Shown here piece after piece: positions 26,403 to 35,903 of a stretch of 64,000 bases of DNA (positions are counted from its first letter, which is position 1; the number at the start of each line of letters is the position of its first letter). A program made the position numbers and the translations under genes. The notes beneath the pieces are model-generated. The model was given only the letters and a program-made list of their open reading frames with translations. It was not told where the DNA came from and made no database searches. Origin of the DNA: DAISVY01 sp036826635. GTDB lineage: Bacteria > Zixibacteria > MSB-5A5 > GN15 > FEB-12. Location: assembly GCA_036826635.1 (NCBI GenBank), contig DAISVY010000006.1, positions 124,001 to 188,000 of the forward strand, written 5' to 3'.

Positions 26403-28577
26403 ATGGCATCTGATAAGACACCGGGTTCACCCCCGGCACAAAACGAAGAACGATTGTTTGAAGAATTTCCCGTTCCTACATATGATCAATGGCGAAGCGA
26501 GGTGGAACGTCTCCTCAAAGGTGTCCCCTTCGAGAAGAAGATGTTCACCCGAACGCCGGAAGGAATCACCCTGCAACCGATCTATCGTCGGGAAGATATC
26601 AGAGATCTGGCGGCAGTCCATTCCATGCCCGGCTCGGCCCCATTCATTCGCGGGCACCGGGCTATAGGCGCAAAAGGCAGAAGCTGGGAAGTCGCCCAGG
26701 AAATCGCCTACCCGACTTATGAAGAATTCAACAGCGCACTAAAGCATGACCTGACACGCGGGCTGACCGCGGTTGTGCTCCCTCTGGACGACGCTTCCCG
26801 AGCCGGCCTGGACCCGGATCGAGCCAAGACGGGTCAGGTGGGACACGGTGGTGTGTCGATCTCATCGTTGATCGGACTGACCAAAGCGCTTGACGGCGTT
26901 AACCTGTCGCAGATCCCCGTGTTTCTGCAGGCCGGCTGTAGTGGTCTGGCCTATCTGGGACTGTATATCGCACTGGCTCAGCGCTCGGGCGTGGCCCTGT
27001 CCGACCTGCGCGGGGCGGTAGCCACAGATCCCCTGGGGGAATTGATCGGCACCGGGACGCTTCCGGCCGCACCGGAGATTATCTACCGGGAAATGGCCGA
27101 GATGACGGCCTGGGCGGCCGACAATGCCCCGCAAATGGGCACGATCTGGGTACACGCCGAACCGTACAACGACGGCGGCGGCAACGCCGTTCAGGAACTG
27201 GCGTGCGCGCTGGCGACGGCCGTGGAATATATTCGCGAGATGGATAAGCGCGATCTGACAGCGGACAAAACCGTGCCCCGGATGCGTTTCAGTTTCGCTC
27301 AAGGCAACAGCTTTTTTATGGAAGTATCCAAGCTCCGGGCCGCCCGGTTACTCTGGAACCGAGTTTGTGAAAGCTGCGGCCTGCCGGAAGACAAACGCGA
27401 TATGTGGATACACGTGCGCACTTCCCGTTATACCAAGACGACCTACGATCCTTACGTAAATATGCTGCGTCTGACCACCGAGGCGTTTTCGGGTGTGATC
27501 GGCGGGGCCGACAGTCTGAACGTGGCGGCCTTCGACGAACACATGCGCCCGGCCGACGAGTTTGCCCGACGTATTGCCCGCAACACCCAGTTAATTATCA
27601 AAGACGAAGCACACATGGGCAGGATCATCGATCCCGCCGGCGGTTGCTGGTGTGTCGAGCGCCTCACCGCCGAGCTGGCTTCGGCCGCCTGGAAACTCTT
27701 CCAGGAAATCGAGAAAAAGGGCGGCATGGGCCGGGCTTTGGCCGATGGTTTCGTGCAGCAGAGCGTCGCCGCCACGGCCGAATCGCGGGCCGATGCTCTG
27801 GCTTCGCGCAAGAGAATCATGGTCGGAACCAACCAGTTCCCGAACCCGTCGGAGCAACCGCTGGAACTGCGACCGATTGACTATACCGCCGTTCATACCC
27901 GACGGTCCCGACGTCTGCAGGAACTTCGCACCTCCCCCAGTCATCAGGAACAGGTAACGGTACTGGAAAAACTCAAGACGCTGGTAGATGCCGCCCCGGC
28001 CGCTGTTACCTCGGCAGTCATAGACGCCGCGGCTCACGGCGCGACAGTGGGCGAAATCACCCGAACCCTGCGGCCGGAAAAAGGCGACATCCCCAAGGTG
28101 GAACCGATTCCCGCCCGGCGGGCAACGGAGCCGTTTGAACGCCTGCGCCACGCGGTAGAAAAACAACGCTCGGAAAAAGGTAACATGAAAGCCTATCTGG
28201 CTACGCTCGGTCCCGTGGCGGGCTATATGCCGCGGCTCGATTTTTCGGCCTCGTTTTTCGAGGTGGGCGGTTTTGAGGTTATTCGGACCTCGGGACACGA
28301 CAGCGCCGAAACGGCGGCCGCAAAAGCCCTGGAATCCGGAGCCGAGATCGTGGTGATCTGCGGTCAGGATGACGCCTATACCGACGGAGCCCCGACGGTG
28401 GCCACGCAAGTCAAGAAGACCAACCCGAACGCGGTGGTCGTTCTGGCCGGCTATCCGCGCGAGGAAGAGCTGGTCCAACGTTTCCAGCAGGCCGGGGTTG
28501 ACATTTTCATCCACATCAAGTCCAACGCGCTGCAGGTCCTTTCCGATTTGGCAGTGAAGCTGGGGGTGCAGCTATGA
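26403..28577 (+). CDS. mutA: Methylmalonyl-CoA mutase small (beta) subunit
   Basis: A 724-residue protein from the ATG at 26403 (GGGAAG site; an in-frame GTG at 26388 adds five residues). The TIM-barrel mutase domain covers about 30-560 (YRREDIRDLAAVHSMPG, then FVQQSVAATAESRADALASR). The C-terminal cobalamin-binding-like domain (about 595-724) lacks the DxHxxG cobalt-ligand motif: the equivalent region reads ATLGPVAGYMPRL. This is expected for the non-catalytic subunit that supports MutB. Succinyl-CoA and methylmalonyl-CoA are interconverted by the dimer. ATGA overlap with mutB. Confidence 0.92.
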   Translation: MASDKTPGSPPAQNEERLFEEFPVPTYDQWRSEVERLLKGVPFEKKMFTRTPEGITLQPIYRREDIRDLAAVHSMPGSAPFIRGHRAIGAKGRSWEVAQEIAYPTYEEFNSALKHDLTRGLTAVVLPLDDASRAGLDPDRAKTGQVGHGGVSISSLIGLTKALDGVNLSQIPVFLQAGCSGLAYLGLYIALAQRSGVALSDLRGAVATDPLGELIGTGTLPAAPEIIYREMAEMTAWAADNAPQMGTIWVHAEPYNDGGGNAVQELACALATAVEYIREMDKRDLTADKTVPRMRFSFAQGNSFFMEVSKLRAARLLWNRVCESCGLPEDKRDMWIHVRTSRYTKTTYDPYVNMLRLTTEAFSGVIGGADSLNVAAFDEHMRPADEFARRIARNTQLIIKDEAHMGRIIDPAGGCWCVERLTAELASAAWKLFQEIEKKGGMGRALADGFVQQSVAATAESRADALASRKRIMVGTNQFPNPSEQPLELRPIDYTAVHTRRSRRLQELRTSPSHQEQVTVLEKLKTLVDAAPAAVTSAVIDAAAHGATVGEITRTLRPEKGDIPKVEPIPARRATEPFERLRHAVEKQRSEKGNMKAYLATLGPVAGYMPRLDFSASFFEVGGFEVIRTSGHDSAETAAAKALESGAEIVVICGQDDAYTDGAPTVATQVKKTNPNAVVVLAGYPREEELVQRFQQAGVDIFIHIKSNALQVLSDLAVKLGVQL

Positions 28578-30745
28578 GCAGGATACCTGATTTTACATCA
28601 ATAGAACTCGGCGAAAACCGGCCTTCCGGCGACTACGACAGTTGGAAAGCACGAGTTGAAAAAGAAACCGGGCAAAAAATCGAAGATCTGGCCTGGCGTA
28701 CCATGGAACAGATCGACGTGCACCCGCTGTATACCGAGCACGATCTGGATAAGCTGGAGCACCTTGATTTCCTGGCCGGTCTTCCACCGTACCTGCGCGG
28801 CCCCTATGCCACCATGTATGTCATGCGGCCCTGGACCGTGCGCCAGTACGCCGGATTTTCCACCGCGGAGGAATCGAACGCTTTTTACCGCCGCAATCTG
28901 GCGGCCGGACAAAAAGGCCTGTCGGTGGCTTTTGACCTGGCCACCCACCGGGGTTACGATTCCGATCACCCGCGCGTGGTCGGCGATGTCGGCAAGGCGG
29001 GAGTGGCTATCGACTCCATTCTGGATATGGAGGTCCTTTTCAACGGTATCCCGCTGAAGGACATGTCGGTATCGATGACCATGAACGGCGCGGTATTGCC
29101 GATCATGGCTTTCTATATCGTGGCCGCCATGGAACAGGGAGCATCGCTGGAACAACTGACCGGGACTATTCAGAACGACATTCTCAAAGAATACATGGTC
29201 CGCAACACGTACATATATCCCCCGACCGGGTCCATGCGGATAATCGGCGATATCATCGCTTTCACGGCCGGGAACATGCCCAGGTTCAACAGCATTTCGA
29301 TTTCCGGTTACCACATGCAGGAAGCCGGAGCGACAGCCGACCTGGAGATGGCCTACACACTGGCCGACGGCGTGGAGTATGTACGAACGGGACTTAAAGC
29401 GGGTCTGACCATCGACCAGTTTGCACCACGACTATCATTCTTCTGGGCGGTGGGTATGAACTACTTCATGGAAATCGCCAAGATGCGCGCCGCCCGTATG
29501 CTGTGGGCCAAGCTGATGAAACAGTTCAACCCGAGCAATCCGAAGTCGATGATGCTTCGCACTCACTCGCAGACTTCGGGCTGGAGCCTGACCGAACAGG
29601 ACCCGTACAACAACGTCACGCGCACTTGTCTCGAAGCGATGGCGGCCGCGCTGGGCCACACCCAGAGTCTGCACACCAACGCTCTGGACGAGGCTATCGC
29701 CCTGCCGACCGATTTCAGCGCCCGCATCGCCCGCAACACTCAGTTGTTCCTGCAAAATGAAACCGACATCTGTCAGGTAATCGATCCGTGGGGCGGTTCT
29801 TACTATCTGGAAGCGCTCACCGACGCCATCGCTCACAAAGCGTGGGAACACATCCGGGAAGTGGAAGGTTTGGGCGGGATGGCCGAGGCCATCAACAGCG
29901 GATTACCCAAGATGCGGATCGAGGAAGCGGCGGCGCGGCGTCAGGCTCGCATCGATTCCGGAGCCGAAACCATTATCGGGGTCAATCGCTATCGCCTTGA
30001 CAAGGAAGCCCCGATTGACATCCTTGAGGTTGATAACGACGTCGTGCGCGAACAACAGGTCCGACGCCTGGCCGAATTGCGCAAAGAGCGCGATGACACG
30101 GCAGTGCAACAGGCAACGGGAGCCCTGACCGAAGCGGCGGAAACAGGCAAAGGTAACCTTCTGGCGCTGGCCGTGGAAGCGGCCAAAGTCCGGGCCTCAC
30201 TGGGAGAGATAAGCATGGCCCTGGAACGCGTCTGGGGTCGCCATAAAGCGGAGACCAGAACTATTTCCGGAGTTTATAGCAGTGAATACGCCGAGTCGGA
30301 AGTAATCGCCCAGGTGCGACGGATGTCCGACGAGTTCGCCAAAACCCAGGGGCGCAGGCCACGCATTCTGATCGCCAAGATGGGTCAGGATGGCCACGAC
30401 CGCGGTGCCAAAGTGATCGCTACGGCGTTCGCCGACCTGGGGTTCGATGTTGACGTGGGGCCGCTTTTCCAGACCCCCGAAGAAACAGCACGGCAGGCCG
30501 TGGAAAACGATGTCCATGTGGTCGGTATGAGTTCCTTGGCGGCCGGACACAAGACACTGCTTCCCAAGCTGGTGGAAGAACTCGGGAAACTTGGCCGCGA
30601 GGATATCCTGGTAGTTATCGGGGGAGTTATTCCGGCACCGGATTACCAGTTCCTTTATGATCACGGCGCGAGTGCGATTTTCGGCCCCGGCACGGTTATT
30701 CCGCTGGCGGCAAAAACCGTCCTTGAGAAACTGCAGCAAGGATAA
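28574..30745 (+). CDS. mutB: Methylmalonyl-CoA mutase large (alpha) subunit
   Basis: A 723-residue catalytic subunit. The substrate-binding stretch RPWTVRQYAGFSTAEESNAF is near 91-110. The C-terminal B12 domain has KMGQDGHDRGAKVIATAFAD with the cobalt-coordinating H608. Full length. It rearranges (R)-methylmalonyl-CoA to succinyl-CoA in propionate metabolism or the reverse in propionate formation. Coupled to mutA upstream. The chaperone gene meaB follows after 26 bases. Methylmalonyl-CoA epimerase and propionyl-CoA carboxylase are not in this window. Confidence 0.96.
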   Translation: MSRIPDFTSIELGENRPSGDYDSWKARVEKETGQKIEDLAWRTMEQIDVHPLYTEHDLDKLEHLDFLAGLPPYLRGPYATMYVMRPWTVRQYAGFSTAEESNAFYRRNLAAGQKGLSVAFDLATHRGYDSDHPRVVGDVGKAGVAIDSILDMEVLFNGIPLKDMSVSMTMNGAVLPIMAFYIVAAMEQGASLEQLTGTIQNDILKEYMVRNTYIYPPTGSMRIIGDIIAFTAGNMPRFNSISISGYHMQEAGATADLEMAYTLADGVEYVRTGLKAGLTIDQFAPRLSFFWAVGMNYFMEIAKMRAARMLWAKLMKQFNPSNPKSMMLRTHSQTSGWSLTEQDPYNNVTRTCLEAMAAALGHTQSLHTNALDEAIALPTDFSARIARNTQLFLQNETDICQVIDPWGGSYYLEALTDAIAHKAWEHIREVEGLGGMAEAINSGLPKMRIEEAAARRQARIDSGAETIIGVNRYRLDKEAPIDILEVDNDVVREQQVRRLAELRKERDDTAVQQATGALTEAAETGKGNLLALAVEAAKVRASLGEISMALERVWGRHKAETRTISGVYSSEYAESEVIAQVRRMSDEFAKTQGRRPRILIAKMGQDGHDRGAKVIATAFADLGFDVDVGPLFQTPEETARQAVENDVHVVGMSSLAAGHKTLLPKLVEELGKLGREDILVVIGGVIPAPDYQFLYDHGASAIFGPGTVIPLAAKTVLEKLQQG

Positions 30746-30771
30746 AGACCGAAGAGCCGATAAACAGGTAT

Positions 30772-31911
30772 ATGCCCGAAGAATCACGGAAGAAAAGCAA
30801 ATCGCCGGAAGAGACGCCCTCGGCCCTGCATGTTATGCCGGGTGTCGAGGGCGGTCACGACGGGTTGCCTTCGGGAAAATCGTCTGCGGCCCATGTCCGA
30901 AAGCGCGGCGGTCCGACCACACCGCGTTCGACCGAGGAGTTTGTCAGGGGAATTATCGACGGTGATCGGACAATGCTGGGGCGAGCCATAACCCTGATAG
31001 AATCCGATTCCCCCACCCACCAGGACCAGGCCCAGGAAGTCCTCAAGGCCATCATGCCGCAGACCGGTAAATCGATCCGCGTGGGCATCACGGGAGTACC
31101 GGGAGCGGGTAAGAGTACGTTTATCGAGACCTTCGGCGTACGCCTGACGCAACGGGGCCACAAAGTAGCGGTGATGGCGGTCGATCCTTCCAGCAGTATC
31201 ACACGCGGCAGTATCCTGGGCGACAAAACGCGCATGGAACAGCTTGCGCGCGAGCCCAACGCCTTCATCCGCCCCAGTCCCAGCGGGGGTACACTGGGTG
31301 GCGTGGCCCGCAAAACCCGCGAGACCATGCTGGTGTTCGAAGCGGCCGGTTACGATGTCATTCTGGTGGAAACAATCGGCGTCGGACAGAGCGAGATCAC
31401 AGTGCGTTCCATGGTCGATTTCTTTCTGCTCATTCTTATCGCCGGGGCCGGTGACGAATTGCAGGGTCTGAAAAGAGGGGTGATGGAAATCGCCGACGCG
31501 GTGGTGGTGAACAAGGCCGATGGTCGAAACCTCATGGCTGCGCGGCGAGCACGGGCCGAATACGAGCGTGCCCTGCATTACCTTATGCCCGCCACTCGGG
31601 GCTGGCAGACCGGGGCGTTCATGACTTCCGCTGTCACCGGTGAAGGGATCAATCAGATCTGGGAAGTTATCCAGCGATTCCGTGATATGTGCAAAAAGAG
31701 CGGATTTTTCGATAAGCGACGCCGGGAACAGACCCGCGAATGGCTGCACAGCATGCTCGAAGAGAAACTGCGGGATAGCTTCTACCATCACCCCGTGGTC
31801 AGTAACATGCTTCCGGATATCGAATGCGCGGTCATGGAGGGAAACCTCCCGGCTACCCAGGCCGCCCGGCAATTGCTGAAAGCATTCGAAACCCGCCGCG
31901 ACGAACATTAG
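30772..31911 (+). CDS. meaB: MeaB/ArgK-family G-protein chaperone of methylmalonyl-CoA mutase
   Basis: A 379-residue GTPase of the MeaB family. A polar extension covers about residues 1-55. The G domain has GVPGAGKSTFIETFG (P-loop, near 108), AVDPSSSITRGSILGDKTRM, VETIGVGQSE and the base-specificity motif VVNKADG (near 245). It protects and reactivates the mutase by gating B12 loading. Third gene of the mutA-mutB-meaB operon. The last residues RQLLKAFE are a typical C-terminal dimerisation helix. The extended N-terminus is longer than in the best-known members. Confidence 0.93.
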   Translation: MPEESRKKSKSPEETPSALHVMPGVEGGHDGLPSGKSSAAHVRKRGGPTTPRSTEEFVRGIIDGDRTMLGRAITLIESDSPTHQDQAQEVLKAIMPQTGKSIRVGITGVPGAGKSTFIETFGVRLTQRGHKVAVMAVDPSSSITRGSILGDKTRMEQLAREPNAFIRPSPSGGTLGGVARKTRETMLVFEAAGYDVILVETIGVGQSEITVRSMVDFFLLILIAGAGDELQGLKRGVMEIADAVVVNKADGRNLMAARRARAEYERALHYLMPATRGWQTGAFMTSAVTGEGINQIWEVIQRFRDMCKKSGFFDKRRREQTREWLHSMLEEKLRDSFYHHPVVSNMLPDIECAVMEGNLPATQAARQLLKAFETRRDEH

Positions 31912-31970
31912 AGCGACGCACCGTTCTCATTCATCCACGATAGTCTATGCGGGTCCTTCGGGCTTTTAGC

Positions 31971-32000
31971 TTGACAGTCGGCCGATCAGGTCACTTTGAT
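31971..32000 (+). promoter_or_regulatory. Tentative promoter of the propeller-transglutaminase gene
   Basis: TTGACA at 31971-31976 matches the -35 consensus, with TTTGAT (31995-32000) 18 bases later as a weak -10. It is placed about 75 bases before the chosen start codon. Confidence 0.35.
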
Positions 32001-32073
32001 TCTTTCTAAACAAAGAAACCGCATTTCTCGTGTGCGGACAGCCCTGAGACATCCGCAACTGCTGGAGGTTGCT

Positions 32074-33678
32074 ATGCGCAGAATACAGCCGGTTATTTTG
32101 ACTCTGCTGATCACACTATTGTTATCACAATCCGCCGCAGCCGTGCCGGGCGACACTTTGCAATCGTTCCCCTCGCCGTCACACTGGCCGCAGGGTCTGA
32201 CTTTCGACGGTCAGCACCTGTGGAACGTGGATCGTCGCACCGATATGCTCTATTGCGTCGATCCCAATAACGGCGCGCGGCTGGATTCCATTCCCGCCCC
32301 GGCTTATGCGATCCGGGGAATGACCTGGGACGGTACGCGTCTGTGGTGCGTTGACGCCGAAGAAGAGTCGCTGTATGCCATCAATCCGGACACGCGACTG
32401 GTGGAGAAAACTATCTATTGCCCGGCGAGTCAACCGGAAGGGCTGGCCTGGGACGGGGAGTACCTCTGGATTGCCGATGACGGTGAAGATAAACTGCATC
32501 GGCTCAGCAGCGAAGACGGCACAACTATCGAGTCTGTCCCCTCGCCCACCGGTCACCCGGGCGGGCTGACCTATGACGGCAAATACCTCTGGGTAGCCGA
32601 CCGCTACGCCGACCAGATCTACATGGTGTTGCCTGAAAACGGGGACGTGATCAATGTGCTGAAGGCTCCCGGACCGTATGCCTGGGGGCTGGCCTGGGAT
32701 GGAAAGAACCTGTGGAATGTCGATTACCAGACCGACCGCATTTACCGGCTGGTGCGCGAGGACGAGGTGAAGTTCAGTCGCACCGAGGCAAAAGAACAAC
32801 AACTCGAGTTTATCTTCGACGCTCTCAATTTCGGCCCGGATACGATCAAGTCGCTCGATATCTACCTGGCCATACCTACGGATATGAACAATCAGGAGTT
32901 GCTGGACGAAGTGACGTTCACCCCCGAACCGACCGAGATCGTAGCCGACAAATGGGCTCAGAAAGTGGCCCACTTCCGCCTGGCCGATCTGGCCGCGAGT
33001 GAGTTGACCACGGTTACCATGCTGGCCCGCGCCCGTTTGTACTGTAATCGGTATTTCGTTTATCCCGAGAAAGTGGGCAAACTTGAGGAAATCCCGGAGG
33101 AAATCCGGCAGGCGTACCTGATCGACGATTCGAAGTTCTCACTGACCGACCCGGTCATTCGGCAGGCGGTCGAAAACGCCGTGGGAGACGAAACCAACCC
33201 GTACTGGATAGGCCGTAAGATATTCAACTACGTTATCGACCATGTCGAATACGAACTGGCCGGGGGGTGGAACATCGCCCCAACCGTGCTCGCGCGCGGG
33301 ACGGGTTCCTGCTCGGAGTACAGTTTTGTCTATATCGCCATGTGTCGGGCGGCGGGGCTGCCCGCTCGCTATGTGGGGTCGGTCGCGGTGCGCGGTGATG
33401 ATGCCTCGTACGACGACGTTTTTCATCGCTGGGTGGAAATATACCTGCCGGGTTACGGCTGGCTGCCGGTTGATCCGTCAGGCGGCGACTCCCCGTGGCC
33501 GTCATCACGCGCCAACGCCTTCGGTTATCTCAGAAACCGCTATCTTATCACTACGGCCGGCGGCGGCGGCTCGGAATTCCTGGAATGGGGCTACAATGCC
33601 AATGCCTGGTGGGTCTCCGAGGGACGGTGTAAAATCAGAGTGGAGTATTACGGCGAATGGACGCCGCTGGAAGAATAG
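32074..33678 (+). CDS. Secreted protein with beta-propeller and transglutaminase-like domain
   Basis: A 534-residue exported protein. The ATG at 32074 follows CTGGAGGTTGCT. A longer frame from 31996 has no good site. The signal peptide ends near SQSAAA. Residues about 30-245 contain five or more repeats of the type GLTFDGQHLWNVDRRTDMLY, that is YVTN/Vgb-like propeller blades. A linker follows (about 250-370). The transglutaminase core has all three catalytic residues: C413 (GSCSEYS), H451 (FHRWVEIYLPG) and D467 (PVDPSGG). The combination is uncommon. It may be a peptidase or crosslinker acting outside the cell with substrate recognition through the propeller. Confidence 0.82.
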   Translation: MRRIQPVILTLLITLLLSQSAAAVPGDTLQSFPSPSHWPQGLTFDGQHLWNVDRRTDMLYCVDPNNGARLDSIPAPAYAIRGMTWDGTRLWCVDAEEESLYAINPDTRLVEKTIYCPASQPEGLAWDGEYLWIADDGEDKLHRLSSEDGTTIESVPSPTGHPGGLTYDGKYLWVADRYADQIYMVLPENGDVINVLKAPGPYAWGLAWDGKNLWNVDYQTDRIYRLVREDEVKFSRTEAKEQQLEFIFDALNFGPDTIKSLDIYLAIPTDMNNQELLDEVTFTPEPTEIVADKWAQKVAHFRLADLAASELTTVTMLARARLYCNRYFVYPEKVGKLEEIPEEIRQAYLIDDSKFSLTDPVIRQAVENAVGDETNPYWIGRKIFNYVIDHVEYELAGGWNIAPTVLARGTGSCSEYSFVYIAMCRAAGLPARYVGSVAVRGDDASYDDVFHRWVEIYLPGYGWLPVDPSGGDSPWPSSRANAFGYLRNRYLITTAGGGGSEFLEWGYNANAWWVSEGRCKIRVEYYGEWTPLEE

Positions 33679-33690
33679 GTATACCCGGTA

Positions 33691-33894
33691 TCAGACTTTG
33701 TGTTCCGTGACCAGCCGGGCAAAATGCTCAAACGAGCGGTCGAACGTGCGCTCGGCCTCATCGGGGAAAAAGCAAGCCGGAAGCTCCCGGGCTTTTAAAT
33801 GATAGCGGATGCAGTCACAACACACCCCCTTGCGGCGGCAGGGTTCGTAAGTACAGTTACATGATCCAAGGTTGTTGTTTTGCTTGCATTCCAT
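33691..33894 (-). CDS. DUF6485 small cysteine-rich protein
   Basis: A 67-residue protein with seven cysteines in its first 40 residues (MECKQNNNLGSCNCTYEPC, then CCDCIRYH and LPACFFPDE). The arrangement matches the DUF6485 family, small cytosolic proteins presumed to bind a metal. It is convergent with, and 12 bases from, the transglutaminase gene. The gene has its own ATG but no strong ribosome site. Role unknown. Confidence 0.7.
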   Translation of the reverse strand: MECKQNNNLGSCNCTYEPCRRKGVCCDCIRYHLKARELPACFFPDEAERTFDRSFEHFARLVTEHKV

Positions 33895-34131
33895 AAGCTA
33901 TTTTCCTCGTTTCGCACCGACAGGTTCGGGCCCTATTCCAAAAGAGACTACCCCAAGAAGCGGCGGGAATCAACGGAAATCAAGGGCCGATTGCTCAGGT
34001 TTACCCAAGCTGCGAAGCGGTGGAGCAACTCTCGGGGTTATGTTTCCCGCGCCCGTTTTTTTGTTGAGTTTAATTCGCTCAGGACTGAATATGCGAGACA
34101 GAACATTAGATAATATATGGAGGGTTATCCA

Positions 34132-35181
34132 ATGATTAAGAAGATAGCCGATTTACTCGGCAAAGAATCAGACGATTTGCTTAAGTACAAATCCAACACG
34201 GTCTCGAAAGACCAGTTGCACATTCCGGGTCCGGATTTCATCAACCGCGTCCTCGTGCCGTCCGACCGTCCGGTTCCGGTGCTGCGCAATCTTCAGACCG
34301 TATTCAACCATGGCCGTCTGGCGGGAACCGGCTACCTTTCGGTTCTCCCGGTGGACCAGGGGATCGAACACACCGGCGGAGCAAGCTTTGCCCCCAACCC
34401 CATCTATTTCGATCCGGAGAATATCGTCAAACTGGCTATCGAAGGCGGTTGCAACGCGGTAGCTTCGACTCTGGGCGTGCTCGGCTCGGTAGCGCGCAAA
34501 TACGCCCATCAAATTCCGTTTATCGTAAAGGTCAACCACAATGAGCTGCTGACTTACCCGACCAAATACGACCAAATCCTTTTTGCCTCGGTCGATCAGG
34601 CTTTCGAAATGGGAGCGATAGCCATCGGTGCGACCATTTACTACGGATCGGAAGAAAGCAACCGGCAGATAGTGGAAATCTCCAAGGTGTTCGAGTATGC
34701 GCACAGCATAGGGATGATCACGGTCCTGTGGGCGTACCTTCGCAACTCCGCTTTCAAGACGGATAAGGATTATCATATCTCCGCGGACATGACCGGCCAG
34801 GCGAACCATCTGGCGGTAACTATCGAAGCCGACATAGTCAAGCAGAAGCAAGCCGAAAATAACGGCGGCTTTAAGGCGCTTAAGTTCGGCAAGACCAACG
34901 AGAAGATGTACACCGAGTTGGCAACGGACCACCCTATCGACCTGACCCGCTATCAGGTGGTGAATTGCTTCATGGGACGCTCCGGGCTGATCAACTCCGG
35001 CGGTGCTTCGGGCAATAACGACCTCGCCCAGGCGGTGCGAACGGCCGTGATCAACAAGCGGGCCGGCGGCATGGGTATGATCAGCGGTCGAAAGGCCTTC
35101 CAGAAACCGATGAAAGAAGGCGTGGAACTTCTCAACGCTATTCAGGACGTTTATCTCTGCAAGGACGTGACGATCGCGTAG
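34132..35181 (+). CDS. Class I fructose-1,6-bisphosphate aldolase (archaeal/FbaB type)
   Basis: A 349-residue aldolase of the COG1830 class I type. The ATG at 34132 has GGAGGG seven bases upstream. Motifs include VLPVDQGIEHTGGASFAPNP (near 76), VKVNHNELLTYPTKYDQ (near 135), TVLWAYLRNSAF and the C-terminal GGASGNNDLAQAVRTAV. The Schiff-base type avoids a metal. It cleaves or forms fructose-1,6-bisphosphate in glycolysis or gluconeogenesis. A good terminator at 35209 follows. A PPi-type phosphofructokinase lies about 1.9 kb away on the same strand but is not in the same operon. Confidence 0.9.
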   Translation: MIKKIADLLGKESDDLLKYKSNTVSKDQLHIPGPDFINRVLVPSDRPVPVLRNLQTVFNHGRLAGTGYLSVLPVDQGIEHTGGASFAPNPIYFDPENIVKLAIEGGCNAVASTLGVLGSVARKYAHQIPFIVKVNHNELLTYPTKYDQILFASVDQAFEMGAIAIGATIYYGSEESNRQIVEISKVFEYAHSIGMITVLWAYLRNSAFKTDKDYHISADMTGQANHLAVTIEADIVKQKQAENNGGFKALKFGKTNEKMYTELATDHPIDLTRYQVVNCFMGRSGLINSGGASGNNDLAQAVRTAVINKRAGGMGMISGRKAFQKPMKEGVELLNAIQDVYLCKDVTIA

Positions 35182-35208
35182 GTCGACGGACGAAATCGGA
35201 ATACTCAT

Positions 35209-35248
35209 AAACCGGCGGTCGGGTTCATCCGGCCACCGGTTTTGTTTT
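35209..35248 (+). terminator. Rho-independent terminator of the aldolase gene
   Basis: Arms AAACCGG (35209-35215) and CCGGTTT (35236-35242) plus inner GG/CC and CGG/CCG pairs form an imperfect long stem, followed by TTTTGTTTT. It lies 28 bases past the aldolase stop and overlaps the end of the Fic remnant on the other strand. Confidence 0.85.
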
Positions 35249-35420
35249 ATTGGTCAGGAGTTTCAGAAAGAGGCTCGGTACCCTCGCTGAGAATTTCCAT
35301 ATACTTGGCATAGGCAAACAGCCGGTTTCGTTTGCGACCGGTTATCTCGTGAACGATTCCTTTACTTTCCAGGAGGGCAACCGCAACGCCAGAACCGGCA
35401 GAACTGAGCTTCGACGGGTG
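35247..35420 (-). pseudogene. C-terminal remnant of a Fic-family protein
   Basis: The minus strand encodes about 57 residues ending with stop TAA at 35249-35247. Read in segments, it contains ALLESKGIVHEITGRKRNRL followed by FAYAKYMEILSEGTEP. That is the C-terminal winged-helix and tail of Fic-domain (AMPylation or cell-filamentation) proteins. The frame is closed upstream by TAA at 35423-35421 with no start codon, and the catalytic HPFxxGNGR half is absent. It is a broken leftover. The neighbouring truncated CPBP protein and the AT-rich patch (35440-35590) suggest a scar of deletion or transfer. Confidence 0.6.
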
Positions 35421-35636
35421 TTATTCCGCTTTCTGGGCCTCAAGAGTGCTTAATTAAGGATACCTAAATAACCAATTTCTTATTAAAGTTTCAAGGCCTT
35501 TTCTTTAATAAGGACATTCCACCCAGCAGACTAACTTATCCTTTTCTTATCTAATGTGGTTTGTAACTTATTAACCAATAATAAAATAACCGACCTGTAA
35601 GCTCGCAGACAAACCGGCCGTGGTGCCGCCGTAGAG

Positions 35637-35903
35637 TCAGTTCACCGCGCCGTGGTAAAAATACTGCCCCAGCCCGATAACGAGAATGCGCCGCCAGGCC
35701 AATCGAAGGCTCCCCGCATTCCACAAACGCCGTCGTTCAAATCGCTTATCCCGCAGCAGAAACACGAGGCACCAGAGGACAACCAACACCAGGAAAGACA
35801 AGACATAAACGGAACGGTCCGACACTACCACAAGAGCCGGACCGATCACAAACAGGAGAATCAGTTCTACCAGCAGACCGGGTCTGGTCACAGAACCGAC
35901 CAC
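35637..35903 (-). pseudogene. Truncated CPBP-type membrane protein
   Basis: An 88-residue product starting at GTG 35903, directly after the TAA of the YIP1 gene (TAAGTG). Residues 1-50 have two hydrophobic segments, then RDKRFERRRLWNAGSLRLAW. This resembles the N-terminal part of CPBP/CAAX membrane proteases. The frame ends at TGA (35637-35639) before the catalytic EExxxR and HxxxN motifs, so about 130-150 residues are missing. It could still be a small membrane protein coupled to YIP1, but loss of the protease domain is the simpler reading. Confidence 0.5.

Noticed and set aside
30784..31908. 374-codon antisense frame over meaB
   Set aside because: Almost exactly the mirror of meaB, His- and Gly-rich without motifs. 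Typical shadow of GC-rich codon use.
34168..35208. 346-codon antisense frame over the aldolase
   Set aside because: Shadow frame with no ribosome site or domain, while the plus-strand aldolase is certain.
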